Assembly (NCBI RefSeq): GCF_000341245.1
Contig: NZ_ANAD01000059.1
Location: 75,156 to 114,073, forward strand
Direction of reading: 5' to 3'
DNA length: 38,918 bases
Source: Nocardiopsis halophila DSM 44494
GTDB taxonomy: Bacteria > Actinomycetota > Actinomycetes > Streptosporangiales > Streptosporangiaceae
Below, in pieces: positions 8,038 through 17,690 of the stretch (its first letter is position 1; each line of letters begins with the position of its first letter). The translations under genes and the position numbers were made by a program. Under the pieces are notes generated by a model that was not told the DNA's origin, ran no database searches, and saw only the letters and a list, made by a program, of their open reading frames with translations.

Positions 8038-9945
8038 TCAAATCCTCACTGCCAGCGTGGCGACGACGACGGCGGCGCCGAACAGCATGGTCAGCGCATA
8101 GGTGCGGGCGAACCCGGTCTGGGCGCGCCGGAGCCCGCCGGAGGTGTCCCGGACCCCCGAGGCCACCCCCCGCACCGCACCGTCGACGACGTGGGTGTCG
8201 ATGGCGACCAGCGCCTCGGTGACGGCCTGCCCCGGACGCATGAGCAGGCCCTCGTTGATCTGGTTGCCGTAGAGCTCGTTGCGCGCGGCCACGGTGACGA
8301 GATTGCCCGCCGGGGCGGTGCGCGGCACCGGGGCGCGCCCGTACATGAACCACGCCACCGCGGCGCCGGCGGCCATCAGGCCCAGCGCGGCCAGCGCCGG
8401 CCCGCTGGTGAACAGCGCCGCGAAGTGGAACTCGTGGTGCTTCTCGGGGGCGCCCACGGCCGGCTCCAGGAAGTGGGCGAAGCGGTAGCCGTAGACGAGC
8501 ACGGCCCCCAGCCCCACCGACCCGACGGCCAGCACCACCATGGGCGCGGTCATCGAGACCGGGGACTCGTGCGGGTGCACGCCCTCGTCCCAGCGCTTCT
8601 CGCCGAAGAAGGTCATGATCATCACGCGCGTCATGTAGAACGCGGTGAGCCCGGCGCCGGCCAGCGCGCACCAGCCCAGGACCTGGCCCATGGCGCCGCC
8701 GGCCCCGAAGGCCGCCTCGATGATCCCCTCCTTGGTCCACCAGCCCGACATCAGCGGGAACCCGATGATGGCGAGGTAGCCCAGGCCGAAGGTGGCGAAG
8801 GTGACCGGCATGGCCCGGCGCAGGCCGCCGTAGCGGCGCATGTCCACCTCGTCGTTCATGCCGTGCATGACCGACCCGGCGCCCAGGAACAGTCCGGCCT
8901 TGAAGAAGCCGTGGGTGACCAGGTGCGCGATGGCGACCGCGTACCCGGCCGGGCCCAGCCCGGCCGCCAGCGTCATGTAGCCGATCTGGCTCATGGTCGA
9001 CCCGGCCAGGGCCTTCTTGATGTCGTCCTTGGCGCACCCGATGACCGCCCCGGCCAGCAGGGTGGCCGCGCCGACCACCGCCACGGTCGCCTGTGCGGCG
9101 GGCGCCGCCTCGAAGACCGGGCCCGCCCGCACGATCAGGTAGACCCCGGCGGTGACCATGGTCGCCGCGTGGATCAGCGCGGACACCGGGGTGGGGCCCT
9201 CCATGGCGTCCAGCAGCCAGGACTGCAGCGGCAGCTGGGCGGACTTGCCGCAGGCGCCGAGCAGCAGGAGCAGCCCGACGGCGGTCAGCACGCCCTGCCC
9301 GGCCCCGTCCAGGCGCGCGAACACCTCGGAGAAGGTCACGGTGCCGAAGGTGGAGAACATCACCATGACGGCGATCAGCAGGCCCATGTCGCCGACCCGG
9401 TTGACCAGGAAGGCCTTCTTGGCCGCCACCGCCGCCGACGGCTTGTGCTGCCAGAACCCGATGAGCAGGTAGGAGGCCAGGCCCACGCCCTCCCAGCCCA
9501 GGAAGAGCAGCACGAAGTTGTCGGCCAGCACCAGCACCAGCATCGCGGCCACGAACAGGTTCAGGTAGGCGAAGAACCGGCGCCGCCGCTCGTCGTGGGC
9601 CATGTAGCCCACGGAGTAGACGTGGATGAGCGTGCCCACCCCGGTGATGAGCAGCACGAAGCTGATCGAGAGCGGGTCCAGCAGCAGGTCGGCGCCGATG
9701 CTCAGGTCCCCGGAGGAGAACCAGGTGTAGACCGGCACCGCGATGCTGCGCTCGTGTTCGCCGCGGCCGAGCATCTCGACCAGGGCGAGCACCGCCCACA
9801 CGAAGCTTCCCGCGGGCAGCGCCACCGCGAGCCAGTGGCCCCACCCGTCGGTGCGCCGGCCGCCCAGCAGCAGGACGGCCGCGCCCAGCAGGGGCAGCGC
9901 GATGAGCATCCAGGCGCCGCCGAGCACGAGGGAGTTGTCAGACAC
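8038..9945 (-). CDS. nuoL: NADH-quinone oxidoreductase subunit L
   Basis: The most distal proton-pumping subunit of complex I, 635 aa. Conserved features include the N-terminal antiporter core with [26 protein letters not shown] (proximal helices), [22 protein letters not shown] (discontinuous helix) and the long C-terminal lateral helix. The GTG at 9945, 14 nt after the nuoK stop, gives the expected hydrophobic N-terminus; upstream in-frame sequence is the antisense-like shadow of nuoK and was dropped. It ends 4 nt before nuoM. Confidence 0.95.
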   Translation of the reverse strand: MSDNSLVLGGAWMLIALPLLGAAVLLLGGRRTDGWGHWLAVALPAGSFVWAVLALVEMLGRGEHERSIAVPVYTWFSSGDLSIGADLLLDPLSISFVLLITGVGTLIHVYSVGYMAHDERRRRFFAYLNLFVAAMLVLVLADNFVLLFLGWEGVGLASYLLIGFWQHKPSAAVAAKKAFLVNRVGDMGLLIAVMVMFSTFGTVTFSEVFARLDGAGQGVLTAVGLLLLLGACGKSAQLPLQSWLLDAMEGPTPVSALIHAATMVTAGVYLIVRAGPVFEAAPAAQATVAVVGAATLLAGAVIGCAKDDIKKALAGSTMSQIGYMTLAAGLGPAGYAVAIAHLVTHGFFKAGLFLGAGSVMHGMNDEVDMRRYGGLRRAMPVTFATFGLGYLAIIGFPLMSGWWTKEGIIEAAFGAGGAMGQVLGWCALAGAGLTAFYMTRVMIMTFFGEKRWDEGVHPHESPVSMTAPMVVLAVGSVGLGAVLVYGYRFAHFLEPAVGAPEKHHEFHFAALFTSGPALAALGLMAAGAAVAWFMYGRAPVPRTAPAGNLVTVAARNELYGNQINEGLLMRPGQAVTEALVAIDTHVVDGAVRGVASGVRDTSGGLRRAQTGFARTYALTMLFGAAVVVATLAVRI

Positions 9946-9959
9946 GGTCGCGCCGCCTT

Positions 9960-10259
9960 CTAGTACTTGAGCAGGTTCGCGTCGTCGACCGACGCCGACC
10001 TGCGGGTCCGGAAGATCTGCATGATGATCGCGAGCCCCACGACGACCTCGGCGGCGGCGACGACCATCACGAAGAACGCGATGACCTGCCCCTCGATGTC
10101 GCCGTGCATGCGCGCGAAGGCGACGAACGCCAGGTTGCAGGCGTTGAGCATGAGCTCCACGCACATGAAGACGATGATCGCGTTGCGCCGGACGAGCACC
10201 CCCACCGCTCCGATGGTGAACAGGAGCGCGGCCAGCGCGATGTAGTTCATCGGGTCCAC
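9960..10259 (-). CDS. nuoK: NADH-quinone oxidoreductase subunit K
   Basis: Small membrane-arm subunit of complex I, 99 aa with three transmembrane helices. The buried glutamates of the family are visible in [13 protein letters not shown] and [13 protein letters not shown]. Two starts compete: GTG 10259 has AGGAGG (10270-10275) 10 nt upstream, while ATG 10250 overlaps the nuoJ stop as ATGA. I chose the GTG because of the strong ribosome binding site; the difference is three residues. Confidence 0.95.
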   Translation of the reverse strand: MDPMNYIALAALLFTIGAVGVLVRRNAIIVFMCVELMLNACNLAFVAFARMHGDIEGQVIAFFVMVVAAAEVVVGLAIIMQIFRTRRSASVDDANLLKY

Positions 10260-11137
10260 GAGCGCTCAGCCTCCTGTCCGTCGGACGGTCCGTCGGCGCC
10301 CGGGCCGCCGCCCTCGGCGCCGGCCCCCTCCGCCTGCGCGGCGGGCTCCTCCCCGGCGGCGCGCCCCTCCTTGGAGGCGGCCGAGTCCGAGGCGCCGCCG
10401 GCCTCGGGCACGGTGCCCAGCCGGATGTCCTCGGGGACCCCGGACTGCAGTTCGGGGTCGCGGGCGGTGAGCACCGGGTTGAGCGAGAGCCGCGACACCG
10501 ACCCGTCGGGCAGCAGCGCCGGCATGTCGATGGCGTTGTGCCGGGCGTAGGTGCCCGGCCCCGGCAGCGGGGTGGGGTACCCGCTCAGGACCCGCTCGCG
10601 GGCCTGCCGCCGCTGGCTGCGCCGCTCGCCGGTGCGTGCGGAGTGCGCCAGCACCAGCGCCCCCAGCACCGCGGTGATCAGCAGGGCACCGGTGGCCTCG
10701 AAGGCGATCACGTAGCGGAAGATCACCTCCGAGGCGATCGCGGGCACGGTGCCCCCGGCGGCCGCGGCGGCGCCCAGGCCGACCGGCTCCACGCCGGCGA
10801 TCCGGGTCAGCCCCAGGCCCAGGGCGAACAGGAAGCACGCGGCGACCGCCCCGGCCAGCACCCGCTGCCCGCGGATGGTCTCCACCAGCGAGTCCGCCGA
10901 GCTGACGCCGACGAGCATCAGCACGAACAGGAACAGCATCAGCACGGCGCCGGTGTAGACGACGATCTGCACGACCATGAGGAACGGCGCCTGGTTCATC
11001 CCGTAGAACACGGCCAGGCCCAGCATGACCACGGCCATCATCAGCGCCGAGTAGACGGCTTTGCGGGAGAGCACCACCCCCGCGGCGGCGGCCAGCACGA
11101 GGGCGCCGATGGTCCAGAACGCGACGGCCTCGCTCAT
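10247..11137 (-). CDS. nuoJ: NADH-quinone oxidoreductase subunit J, with long C-terminal tail
   Basis: Membrane-arm subunit, 296 aa. The first 165 residues hold five helices, including the conserved pi-bulge helix region ([12 protein letters not shown] and [10 protein letters not shown]). The remaining 130 residues are hydrophilic: a conserved-looking segment with [16 protein letters not shown], then an Ala/Gly/Glu-rich low-complexity end. E. coli NuoJ ends soon after the last helix, so this tail is an actinobacterial-type extension. ATG 11137 overlaps the nuoI stop as ATGA, and the 3' end overlaps nuoK. Confidence 0.95.
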   Translation of the reverse strand: MSEAVAFWTIGALVLAAAAGVVLSRKAVYSALMMAVVMLGLAVFYGMNQAPFLMVVQIVVYTGAVLMLFLFVLMLVGVSSADSLVETIRGQRVLAGAVAACFLFALGLGLTRIAGVEPVGLGAAAAAGGTVPAIASEVIFRYVIAFEATGALLITAVLGALVLAHSARTGERRSQRRQARERVLSGYPTPLPGPGTYARHNAIDMPALLPDGSVSRLSLNPVLTARDPELQSGVPEDIRLGTVPEAGGASDSAASKEGRAAGEEPAAQAEGAGAEGGGPGADGPSDGQEAERSWTR

Positions 11138-11736
11138 CGGACCGCCCCGCTCTGCCCGGCCGCCTCCGGCGCCGGCTCACCGGCGGCGCCGGTGCTCCGG
11201 GCGGCCTCGGGCGCCGGGGTCTGGCGCCGCGCGGCCTCGCCGTGGTTCCGGTAGTAGTCCTCCTCGGTGTCGCCGAGGCGCATCGGGTGCGGCGGGGCCT
11301 CCATGTCCTCGGTCAGCCCGGCCAGGAGCTGCTCCTTGGTGTAGATGAGGCTCTCGCGGTCGTCGTCGGCGAGCTCGTACTCGTTGGTCATGGTCAGCGC
11401 CCGGGTGGGGCAGGCCTCCACGCACAGGCCGCACAGGATGCACCGCAGGTAGTTGATCTGGTACACCCGGCCGTACCGCTCGCCGGGCGAGTACCGCTCG
11501 TCCTCTTCGTTGTCCCCCGCCTCGACGTAGATGGCGTCGGCGGGGCAGGCCCAGGCGCACAGCTCGCAGCCGATGCACTTCTCCAGGCCGTCGGGCCACC
11601 GGTTGAGCCGGTGGCGTCCGTGGAAGCGCGGCGCCGTGGGGCGCTTCACCTCCGGGTACTCGATGGTCGGCACCTTCGTGAACATGGTGTGGAAGGTGAC
11701 GCCGAACCCTTTGACGGGGTTGAGCCAGTCAAGCAC
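11134..11736 (-). CDS. nuoI: NADH-quinone oxidoreductase subunit I (two 4Fe-4S clusters)
   Basis: Ferredoxin-like subunit that carries clusters N6a and N6b between NuoG and NuoB. Cys 54, 57, 60, 64 and Cys 99, 102, 105, 109 form the two CxxCxxCxxxC(P) motifs. I place the start at GTG 11736 because AGGAGG (11743-11748) lies 6 nt upstream; GTG 11751 would put that site inside the gene. With this start it overlaps the end of nuoH by 8 nt. Length 200 aa; the last 60 residues are a charged tail beyond the core domain. Confidence 0.95.
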   Translation of the reverse strand: MLDWLNPVKGFGVTFHTMFTKVPTIEYPEVKRPTAPRFHGRHRLNRWPDGLEKCIGCELCAWACPADAIYVEAGDNEEDERYSPGERYGRVYQINYLRCILCGLCVEACPTRALTMTNEYELADDDRESLIYTKEQLLAGLTEDMEAPPHPMRLGDTEEDYYRNHGEAARRQTPAPEAARSTGAAGEPAPEAAGQSGAVR

Positions 11737-13105
11737 CGGTAACCTCCTCACGCTTGGCGGGCTTGCCGGCCGGGGCCGGTGCGGTCGGGGACGGCTCCGC
11801 GGGGACGCTGCTGCCGTAGTGCGCGGCGCGCAGCGGCGGCACCGGGAACCCGCCGCGGGCGGGGTCCTCGGCCATGGCGCGCAGCTCCTCGGCGCGCTCG
11901 GCCGCCTCGGCGGCCGCGCGGCGCTTGGCGGCGCGCACCCAGGCGGCCAGGGCGGCCGCGGTGACCAGTGCGAAGGCGGCGCCGACGGCGGCCGTGGCGG
12001 CCACCGGGGCGTCCTCGTTGACCATCAGCCGCACGGCGGCCACCGCGGTGATCCACACCAGCTGGATCGGGATGAGGACCTTCCACCCCAGCTTCATCAG
12101 CTGGTCGTAGCGGATCCGCGGCAGGGAGCCGCGCAGCCAGATGAACAGGAACATGACCGCCATGAACTTGAGCAGCCACCACAGCGCCGGCCAGTACCCG
12201 GCGTTGGCGCCCTCCCACACGGCGGTCAGCGGCGGCGGCGCGTACCAGCCGCCCAGGAAGAAGGTCACCGACACCGCGGCGACGGTCACCATGTTCACGT
12301 ACTCGGCCAGGAAGAACATGGTGAACTTCATCGACCCGTACTCGGTCATGAAGCCGCCGACGATCTCCCCCTCCCCCTCGGCCAGGTCGAAGGGCAGGCG
12401 GTTGGTCTCGCCGACCATGGTGACCAGGTAGATCAGGAACGACGGCAGCAGCACCACGGCGAACCACAGGTCCTGCTGGGCGTCGACGATGCCGGAGGTG
12501 GTGAGCGTGCCCGAGAGCATGAACACCGCCACGAAGCTCAGCCCCATGGCGATCTCGTAGCTGATCACCTGCGCCGAGGCGCGCAGGCCGCCGAGCAGCG
12601 CGTAGGGCGACTGGGAGGCCCAGCCGCCCAGCACGATGCCGTACACCCCGATCGCGGCGGTGCCCAGCACCACCAGGGCCGCCACCGGCAGGTCGGTCAG
12701 CTGCAGCGGCGTGGTCACGCCGAACATCGACACCTCGGGCCCGATCGGGATCACCGAGAAGCCGATGAAGGCCGGGACCGCCGCGATCATCGGCGCCGCG
12801 ATGTAGACCAGGCGGTCCACGTTGCGCGGGATCACGTCCTCCTTGAGCGACAGCTTCACGCCGTCGAACAGGGACTGCAGCAGCCCCCAGGGGCCCATCC
12901 GGTTGGGGCCGTGCCGCTGCTGCATGCGGCCCATGACCTTGCGGTCGGCCATGATCATCATCAGCACGGACAGCATCAGGAAGACGAACACGGCCAGGGC
13001 CTTGATCAGGGTGATCCACCAGGGATCGCCGCCGAAGGCCTCCAGCGCGGGATCGGCGGCCTGGGCCGCCTGCCAGGCGGCCGCCGTCGCAGCGTCGGGC
13101 TTCAC
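11729..13105 (-). CDS. nuoH: NADH-quinone oxidoreductase subunit H
   Basis: Forms the quinone-access chamber where the peripheral arm meets the membrane arm. 458 aa, about eight helices. The conserved loop [18 protein letters not shown] (about residues 50-67) and [14 protein letters not shown] lie at the quinone site. The GTG at 13105 overlaps the nuoG stop as GTGA. The N-terminal 30 residues before the first helix and the roughly 70-residue C-terminal tail (Ala/Arg/Glu-rich, then Pro-rich) make it longer than the E. coli protein. Confidence 0.95.
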   Translation of the reverse strand: MKPDAATAAAWQAAQAADPALEAFGGDPWWITLIKALAVFVFLMLSVLMMIMADRKVMGRMQQRHGPNRMGPWGLLQSLFDGVKLSLKEDVIPRNVDRLVYIAAPMIAAVPAFIGFSVIPIGPEVSMFGVTTPLQLTDLPVAALVVLGTAAIGVYGIVLGGWASQSPYALLGGLRASAQVISYEIAMGLSFVAVFMLSGTLTTSGIVDAQQDLWFAVVLLPSFLIYLVTMVGETNRLPFDLAEGEGEIVGGFMTEYGSMKFTMFFLAEYVNMVTVAAVSVTFFLGGWYAPPPLTAVWEGANAGYWPALWWLLKFMAVMFLFIWLRGSLPRIRYDQLMKLGWKVLIPIQLVWITAVAAVRLMVNEDAPVAATAAVGAAFALVTAAALAAWVRAAKRRAAAEAAERAEELRAMAEDPARGGFPVPPLRAAHYGSSVPAEPSPTAPAPAGKPAKREEVTGA

Positions 13106-15579
13106 TGTGGGCTCCCAGCACTCGTGGCGGTCCGGGCCGCAGGGACCGCCTCCAGGCGGACGGTGTCGCCCGCGGCGGCCCCCAGGTCGCGGCGGACGTC
13201 GCACTCGCGGGCGTTGGCGGGCAGCCAGACCACGCGGTCGGGCATCGCGGCGGCGACGACCGCGGGAACGGTGACGGCGCCCCGCGGCCCGCTCACCCGC
13301 AGCTCACCGCCGTCGGCCAGGCCGGCCTCGGCGGCCGTGGCGGCCGAGACGCGGGCCAGGGCCGGCCGGGCGGTCCCGGCCAGGTAGGGCTCGCCGTCCT
13401 CCATCCGCCCGTTGCCCAGCAGCTGGCGCCAGGTGGCCAGCACCGCCTCGCCCCGCCCGGGGGCGGCGGCCGGCTCCGGTGCGGTGGCCGGGTCCGGGAC
13501 CCGCTCGCCCCGCCAGGCGCCGAGCTCGGCCAGCTCGCGGCGGGCCGCGGCGGCGTCCGGCAGCCCCAGGTGGACGTCCATCTCGTCGGCGACCGCCGCC
13601 AGCACCCGCAGGTCCGACAGGGCCCCGGGCACCTTCAGCGCGTCGTCGAAGGGGCGGTGCCGCCCCTCCCAGTCCACGAAGGTCCCGGACTTCTCGGCGA
13701 CGGCGGCCACCGGCAGCACCACGTCGGCGCGATCGGTGACGTCGCCGGCCCGCAGCTCCAGGGAGACGATGAACGGCACCCGGGCCAGGGCCTCGCGGGC
13801 CGCCTCCGGGTCGGGCAGGTCGTCCAGCTCGACGCCGGCCACGACCAGGGCGTCCAGCTCCCCGGTGGCCGCGGCCTCCAGCACGGCGGCGGTGTCGCGG
13901 CCCTCGCGCTCGGGCAGCGCGGCCACGTCCCAGACCCGGGCGGTCTCGGCGCGGGCGCGGGCGTCGCCCACCGGGCGGCCGCCCGGCAGCAGGTTGGGCA
14001 GCGCACCGGCGTCGACCGCGCCGCGCTCGCCGGCGCGGCGCGGCACCCAGGCCAGGCGGGCCCCGGTGCGGTCGGCCAGCCGGGTCAGCGCGGACAGCGC
14101 GCCCGGGCTCTGCGCCAGCCGCTCCCCGGCCAGCAGCAGCGCCCCCTCGGCGCGCAGCGCCGCGTCGGCCTCGGGGGCCGCCTCGGCCAGGGCGTCCAGG
14201 GTCCGCGCCTCCTCCCCGGGCGCGGCCGGGACCAGGGTGCCCCCGGCCTTGTCCAGGCCGCGGCTGGCGAAGGGCGCCACGGAGAAGACCCGCCCGTTCC
14301 CGGCCCGGTGGGCCTTGCGCAGCCGCAGGAACACCACCGGCGACTCGTCCTCGGGCTCGAACCCGGCCAGCAGCACCGCAGGCGCCGACTCCAGGTCGGC
14401 GTAGGTGACCCCCAGGCCGGTCCCGGCCACCCGGGCGGCCAGGAACTCGGCCTCCTCCTCGGAGTGCGCGCGGGCCCGCATGTCCACGTCGTTGGTCTTG
14501 AGCGCGACGCGGGCGAACTTGGCGTAGGCGTAGGCGTCCTCCAGAGTGAGCCGCCCGCCGGCGAGCACCGCCGTGCGGCGCGCCCGGGACAGCCCCTCAG
14601 CCGCCATGGTCAGCGCCTCGGGCCAGGAGGCGAACTCCAGGGCCCGGCTCTCCTCGTCGCGCACCAGGGGGCGCGAGAGCCGGTCGGGCCGGGTGGCGTA
14701 GGTGAAGGCCCACCGGCCCTTGTCGCAGTTCCACTCCTCGTTGACCTGCGGGTCGTCCCCGGCCAGGCGGCGGGTGACCTTGCCCCGCCGGTGGTCGGTG
14801 CGCTGGGCGCAGCCGGCGGCGCAGTGCTCGCACACGCTCGGCGTGCTCACCAGGTCGAAGGGGCGCGAGCGGAACCGGTAGGCGGCGCCGGTCAGCGCGC
14901 CCACCGGGCAGATCTGCACGGTGTTGCCGGAGAAGTAGGACTGGAAGGGCTCCCCCTCGGCGATGCCGACCTGCTCGTCGGCGCCGCGCTCCAGCAGCTC
15001 GATGAAGGGGTCGCCGGCGATCTGCGCGGAGAACCGGGTGCAGCGGGCGCACTGGATGCAGCGCTCCCGGTCCAGCAGCACCTGGCTGGAGAGCGGCACC
15101 GGCTTGGGGAAGGTGCGCTTGGTCCCGGTGAAGCGGGTCTCCCCCTGCCCGGCGGACATCGCCTGGTTCTGCAGCGGGCACTCGCCGCCCTTGTCGCAGA
15201 CCGGGCAGTCCAGCGGGTGGTTGACCAGAAGGAACTCCATGATCCCGCGCTGGGCCTTCTCCGCGGTCGGCGAGGTGAGCTGGGTCTTGACGACCATGCC
15301 CTCCATCACCGTGATGGTGCAGGAGGCCTGCGGCTTGGGCATCGCCCGGCCGTTCCCGGCGTCGGGGATCTCCACCAGGCACTGGCGGCAGGCCCCGACC
15401 GGCTCGAGCAGCGGGTGGTCGCAGAACCGGGGGATCTGGATGCCCAGCAGCTCCGCCGCGCGGATCACCAGCGTCCCCTTGGGCACCTGGATCCGGAACC
15501 CGTCGATGGTGACGGTGACCAGGTCCTCCGGCGGAACCGCGGGGGTGCCCCCGGACGAGGCGTCGGTCGTGACGGTCAC
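13102..15579 (-). CDS. nuoG: NADH-quinone oxidoreductase subunit G
   Basis: Iron-sulfur subunit of the peripheral arm, 825 aa. Ligands visible in order: 2Fe-2S N1b (Cys 53, 64, 67, 87); N5 with its histidine (His 121, Cys 125, 128, 134); N4 (Cys 174, 177, 180, 224); and the off-pathway N7 set (Cys 250, 253, 257, 284), which many lineages lack. The rest is a molybdopterin-oxidoreductase-like domain without an obvious cofactor site. GTG 15579 is preceded by GGAGGG about 5 nt upstream. It shares a GTGA overlap with a 30-codon ORF that links it to nuoF, and another with nuoH. Confidence 0.95.
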   Translation of the reverse strand: MTVTTDASSGGTPAVPPEDLVTVTIDGFRIQVPKGTLVIRAAELLGIQIPRFCDHPLLEPVGACRQCLVEIPDAGNGRAMPKPQASCTITVMEGMVVKTQLTSPTAEKAQRGIMEFLLVNHPLDCPVCDKGGECPLQNQAMSAGQGETRFTGTKRTFPKPVPLSSQVLLDRERCIQCARCTRFSAQIAGDPFIELLERGADEQVGIAEGEPFQSYFSGNTVQICPVGALTGAAYRFRSRPFDLVSTPSVCEHCAAGCAQRTDHRRGKVTRRLAGDDPQVNEEWNCDKGRWAFTYATRPDRLSRPLVRDEESRALEFASWPEALTMAAEGLSRARRTAVLAGGRLTLEDAYAYAKFARVALKTNDVDMRARAHSEEEAEFLAARVAGTGLGVTYADLESAPAVLLAGFEPEDESPVVFLRLRKAHRAGNGRVFSVAPFASRGLDKAGGTLVPAAPGEEARTLDALAEAAPEADAALRAEGALLLAGERLAQSPGALSALTRLADRTGARLAWVPRRAGERGAVDAGALPNLLPGGRPVGDARARAETARVWDVAALPEREGRDTAAVLEAAATGELDALVVAGVELDDLPDPEAAREALARVPFIVSLELRAGDVTDRADVVLPVAAVAEKSGTFVDWEGRHRPFDDALKVPGALSDLRVLAAVADEMDVHLGLPDAAAARRELAELGAWRGERVPDPATAPEPAAAPGRGEAVLATWRQLLGNGRMEDGEPYLAGTARPALARVSAATAAEAGLADGGELRVSGPRGAVTVPAVVAAAMPDRVVWLPANARECDVRRDLGAAAGDTVRLEAVPAARTATSAGSPQ

Positions 15580-15668
15580 GTGTTCCCTCCCCACACGGTC
15601 CGGTGTTCTGCAGCGCGGGGGAGCGACCCCCCGGACCCCCCGGAGGGGCCCCTGTCGGCGATCGCCAT
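15576..15668 (-). CDS. 30-codon ORF bridging nuoF and nuoG (putative)
   Basis: ATG at 15668 overlaps the nuoF stop (TGATG), and its own TGA overlaps the nuoG start (GTGA). GGAGG lies about 6 nt before the ATG, inside the 3' end of nuoF. The predicted peptide is Gly/Ser-rich in the middle and ends T-V-W-G-G-N-T, echoing the last residues of NuoF (T-V-W-G-G-A) because both are encoded by copies of a 15-bp direct repeat. It resembles no family I know. It may be translated only to pass ribosomes from nuoF to nuoG. Confidence 0.35.
   Translation of the reverse strand: MAIADRGPSGGSGGSLPRAAEHRTVWGGNT
15586..15600. repeat. 15-bp direct repeat, copy 2 (before nuoG)
   Basis: CCTCCCCACACGGTC on the + strand, identical to 15675-15689 and offset by 89 bp. 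On the coding strand this copy supplies the Shine-Dalgarno of nuoG and the last codons of the bridging ORF. Confidence 0.85.
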
Positions 15669-16966
15669 CACGCACCTCCCCACACGGTCGACTTGGCATG
15701 GTCGAACGGGCACCCGCCCTGTTCGAAGTGGTCGATGTACTCCTGCCGGAAGTACTTGATCGACGACATCACCGGGCTGGTGGCGCCGTCCCCGAGGGCG
15801 CAGAAGGAGCGGCCCAGCAGGTTGTCGCAGATGTCCAGCAGCTTCTCCAGGTCGGCCTCGGAGCCCTCGCCGGCCTCCAGCCGGTCCAGGACCTGGACCA
15901 TCCAGTAGTTGCCCTCGCGGCAGGGCGTGCACTTGCCGCAGGACTCGTGGGCGTAGAAGGCGATCCACCGGCCCACCGCCCGGACCACGCAGGTGGTCTC
16001 GTCGAAGATCTGCAGCGCCCGGGTGCCGAGCATGGACCCGGCCGCGCCCACCGACTCGAAGTCCAGCGGGGTGTCCAGGTGCTCGTCGGTGAAGATCGGG
16101 GTGGACGAGCCGCCGGGGGTCCAGAACTTCAGCTCGTGCCCGGCGCGGATCCCCCCGGCCATGTCCAGCAGCTCGCGCAGGGTCACCCCCAGCGGGGCCT
16201 CGTACTGGCCGGGCCGCGTGACGTGGCCGGACAGCGAGAAGAACCCGAACCCGGCGGACTTCTCGGTGCCCATGGAGGTGAACCACTCGGCGCCGTTGGC
16301 CACGATCGCGGGCACCGTGGCGATGGACTCCACGTTGTTGACCACGGTCGGCGAGGCGTAGAGCCCGGCCACCGCGGGGAAGGGCGGCTTGAGCCGCGGC
16401 TGGCCGCGGTAGCCCTCCAGCGAGTCCAGCAGCGCGGTCTCCTCGCCGCAGATGTAGGCCCCGGCCCCGGCGTGCACCACCACGTCCAGGTCGAAGCCGC
16501 TGCCGAGGATGTCGGTGCCCAGCAGTCCCGCGGCGTAGGCCTCCTCCACGGCGCGCCGCAGCCGCCGGATGACGTGCAGCACCTCGCCGCGCACGTAGAT
16601 GAAGGCCTGGTTGCTGCGGATGGCGTAGGAGGAGATGATCACCCCCTCCAGCAGGGTGTGCGGGCTGGCCATCATCAGCGGGATGTCCTTGCAGGTGCCC
16701 GGCTCGGACTCGTCGGCGTTGACCACCAGGTAGCGCGGGTTGGGGTTGTCCGCCGGCAGGAAGCCCCACTTCATGCCGGTGGGGAACCCGGCGCCGCCGC
16801 GGCCGCGCAGGCCCGAGGTCTTGACCTTCTCCACCAGGGCGTCGGGCTCCATCGACAGGGCGGTGCGCAGCGCCCGGTAGCCGCCGGCGGCCCGGTAGCC
16901 CTCCAGGGTGGGGGCGTCGGGGCGGTCCCAGTTGTCGGAGAGGACGGGGGTGAGCGTCGTCGTCAC
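15668..16966 (-). CDS. nuoF: NADH-quinone oxidoreductase subunit F (NADH/FMN site)
   Basis: Oxidises NADH with FMN and passes electrons to cluster N3. 432 aa. Gly-rich FMN/NADH-binding loops are seen at residues 53-64 ([12 protein letters not shown]) and about 167-180 ([14 protein letters not shown]). N3 ligands are Cys 343, 346, 349 (S-C-G-K-C-T-P-C-R) and Cys 389. GTG 16966 overlaps the nuoE stop as GTGA, with GAGGAGG about 8 nt upstream. The frame ends in T-V-W-G-G-A, encoded by one copy of a 15-bp repeat. Confidence 0.96.
   Translation of the reverse strand: MTTTLTPVLSDNWDRPDAPTLEGYRAAGGYRALRTALSMEPDALVEKVKTSGLRGRGGAGFPTGMKWGFLPADNPNPRYLVVNADESEPGTCKDIPLMMASPHTLLEGVIISSYAIRSNQAFIYVRGEVLHVIRRLRRAVEEAYAAGLLGTDILGSGFDLDVVVHAGAGAYICGEETALLDSLEGYRGQPRLKPPFPAVAGLYASPTVVNNVESIATVPAIVANGAEWFTSMGTEKSAGFGFFSLSGHVTRPGQYEAPLGVTLRELLDMAGGIRAGHELKFWTPGGSSTPIFTDEHLDTPLDFESVGAAGSMLGTRALQIFDETTCVVRAVGRWIAFYAHESCGKCTPCREGNYWMVQVLDRLEAGEGSEADLEKLLDICDNLLGRSFCALGDGATSPVMSSIKYFRQEYIDHFEQGGCPFDHAKSTVWGGA
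15675..15689. repeat. 15-bp direct repeat, copy 1 (end of nuoF)
   Basis: CCTCCCCACACGGTC on the + strand. On the coding strand this copy encodes the C-terminal T-V-W-G-G of NuoF and also supplies the Shine-Dalgarno of the bridging ORF. Confidence 0.85.
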
Positions 16967-17658
16967 TGTCCGGCCTCCTCACCGGCGCCGGCGTCGCCCG
17001 GGGCGGGCGCGGTCCAGCCGCGCTCGCGGGCCAGCCGCAGCCCCTCCAGGGACGGCCCCGCCGCCTGCGGGCCCTCGTCGGCGCGCCCGTCGGAGAACCC
17101 GGCGAGCACCCGGGAGGCCTCCTTCCAGGTGCAGACCGACCCCGGGCCGCGGGTGGGGCGCACGTCCCGGCCCAGGCGCAGGCCGTCGACCAGCTCCTTG
17201 GCGCTGTCGGGGGTCTGGTTGTCGAAGAACTCCCAGTTGACCATGACGACCGGGGCGAAGTCGCAGGCCGCGTTGCACTCCACGTGCTCCAGCGTGACCT
17301 TGCCGTCCTCGGTGGTCTCGTCGTTGCCCACCCCCAGGTGCTCCTTGAGGGCGGAGAAGATCTCGTCGCCGCCCATCACCGCGCACAGGGTGTTGGTGCA
17401 CACGCCCACGTGGTAGTCGCCCACCGGGCGGCGCTTGTACATGGTGTAGAAGGTCGCCACCGCCGTGACCTCGGCCGCGGTCAGCCCCAGCTGATCGGCG
17501 CAGAAGCCGATCCCGGCGGTGCTGACGTGCCCCTCCTCGGCCTGCACCAGGTGGAGCAGGGGCAGCAGCGCCGAGCGCGCCTTGGGGTAGCGGGCGATGA
17601 TCTCCTTGGCGTCGACCTCCAGCCGCGCCCTGGTCTCCTCGTCGAAGGTCCTCGTCAT
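16963..17658 (-). CDS. nuoE: NADH-quinone oxidoreductase subunit E (2Fe-2S)
   Basis: Thioredoxin-fold 2Fe-2S subunit that carries N1a beside NuoF. Ligands are Cys 87, Cys 92 (C-T-N-T-L-C) and Cys 128, Cys 132 (C-N-A-A-C). 231 aa: the core ends near residue 175 and is followed by a Gly/Ala/Glu-rich tail of about 55 residues, longer than in E. coli. ATG 17658 is preceded by GGGGAGGG. Its start overlaps, as ATGA, the stop of an 11-codon ORF that itself overlaps the nuoD stop. Confidence 0.96.
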   Translation of the reverse strand: MTRTFDEETRARLEVDAKEIIARYPKARSALLPLLHLVQAEEGHVSTAGIGFCADQLGLTAAEVTAVATFYTMYKRRPVGDYHVGVCTNTLCAVMGGDEIFSALKEHLGVGNDETTEDGKVTLEHVECNAACDFAPVVMVNWEFFDNQTPDSAKELVDGLRLGRDVRPTRGPGSVCTWKEASRVLAGFSDGRADEGPQAAGPSLEGLRLARERGWTAPAPGDAGAGEEAGQ

Positions 17659-17690
17659 CGGGGCCCTCCCCTCTCCGCTGGCTCCGTCAC
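17655..17690 (-). CDS. 11-codon ORF bridging nuoD and nuoE (putative)
   Basis: GTG at 17690 overlaps the nuoD stop (GTGA) and the TGA at 17657-17655 overlaps the nuoE start (ATGA). The peptide would be 11 residues ([11 protein letters not shown]) and the nuoE Shine-Dalgarno lies inside it. It is too short to judge as a protein. It is listed because the same arrangement occurs at two other junctions of this operon. Confidence 0.2.
   Translation of the reverse strand: MTEPAERGGPR

Noticed and set aside
7804-9963. 719-codon open frame on the + strand opposite nuoL and nuoM
   Set aside because: Composition is dominated by His, Gln, Gly, Arg and Asp with no domain, the normal shadow of GC-biased codons on the other strand. 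The minus strand encodes clear NuoL and NuoM.
13570-15759. 729-codon open frame on the + strand opposite nuoG
   Set aside because: Same kind of antisense shadow; nuoG cysteine motifs on the minus strand settle the coding strand.
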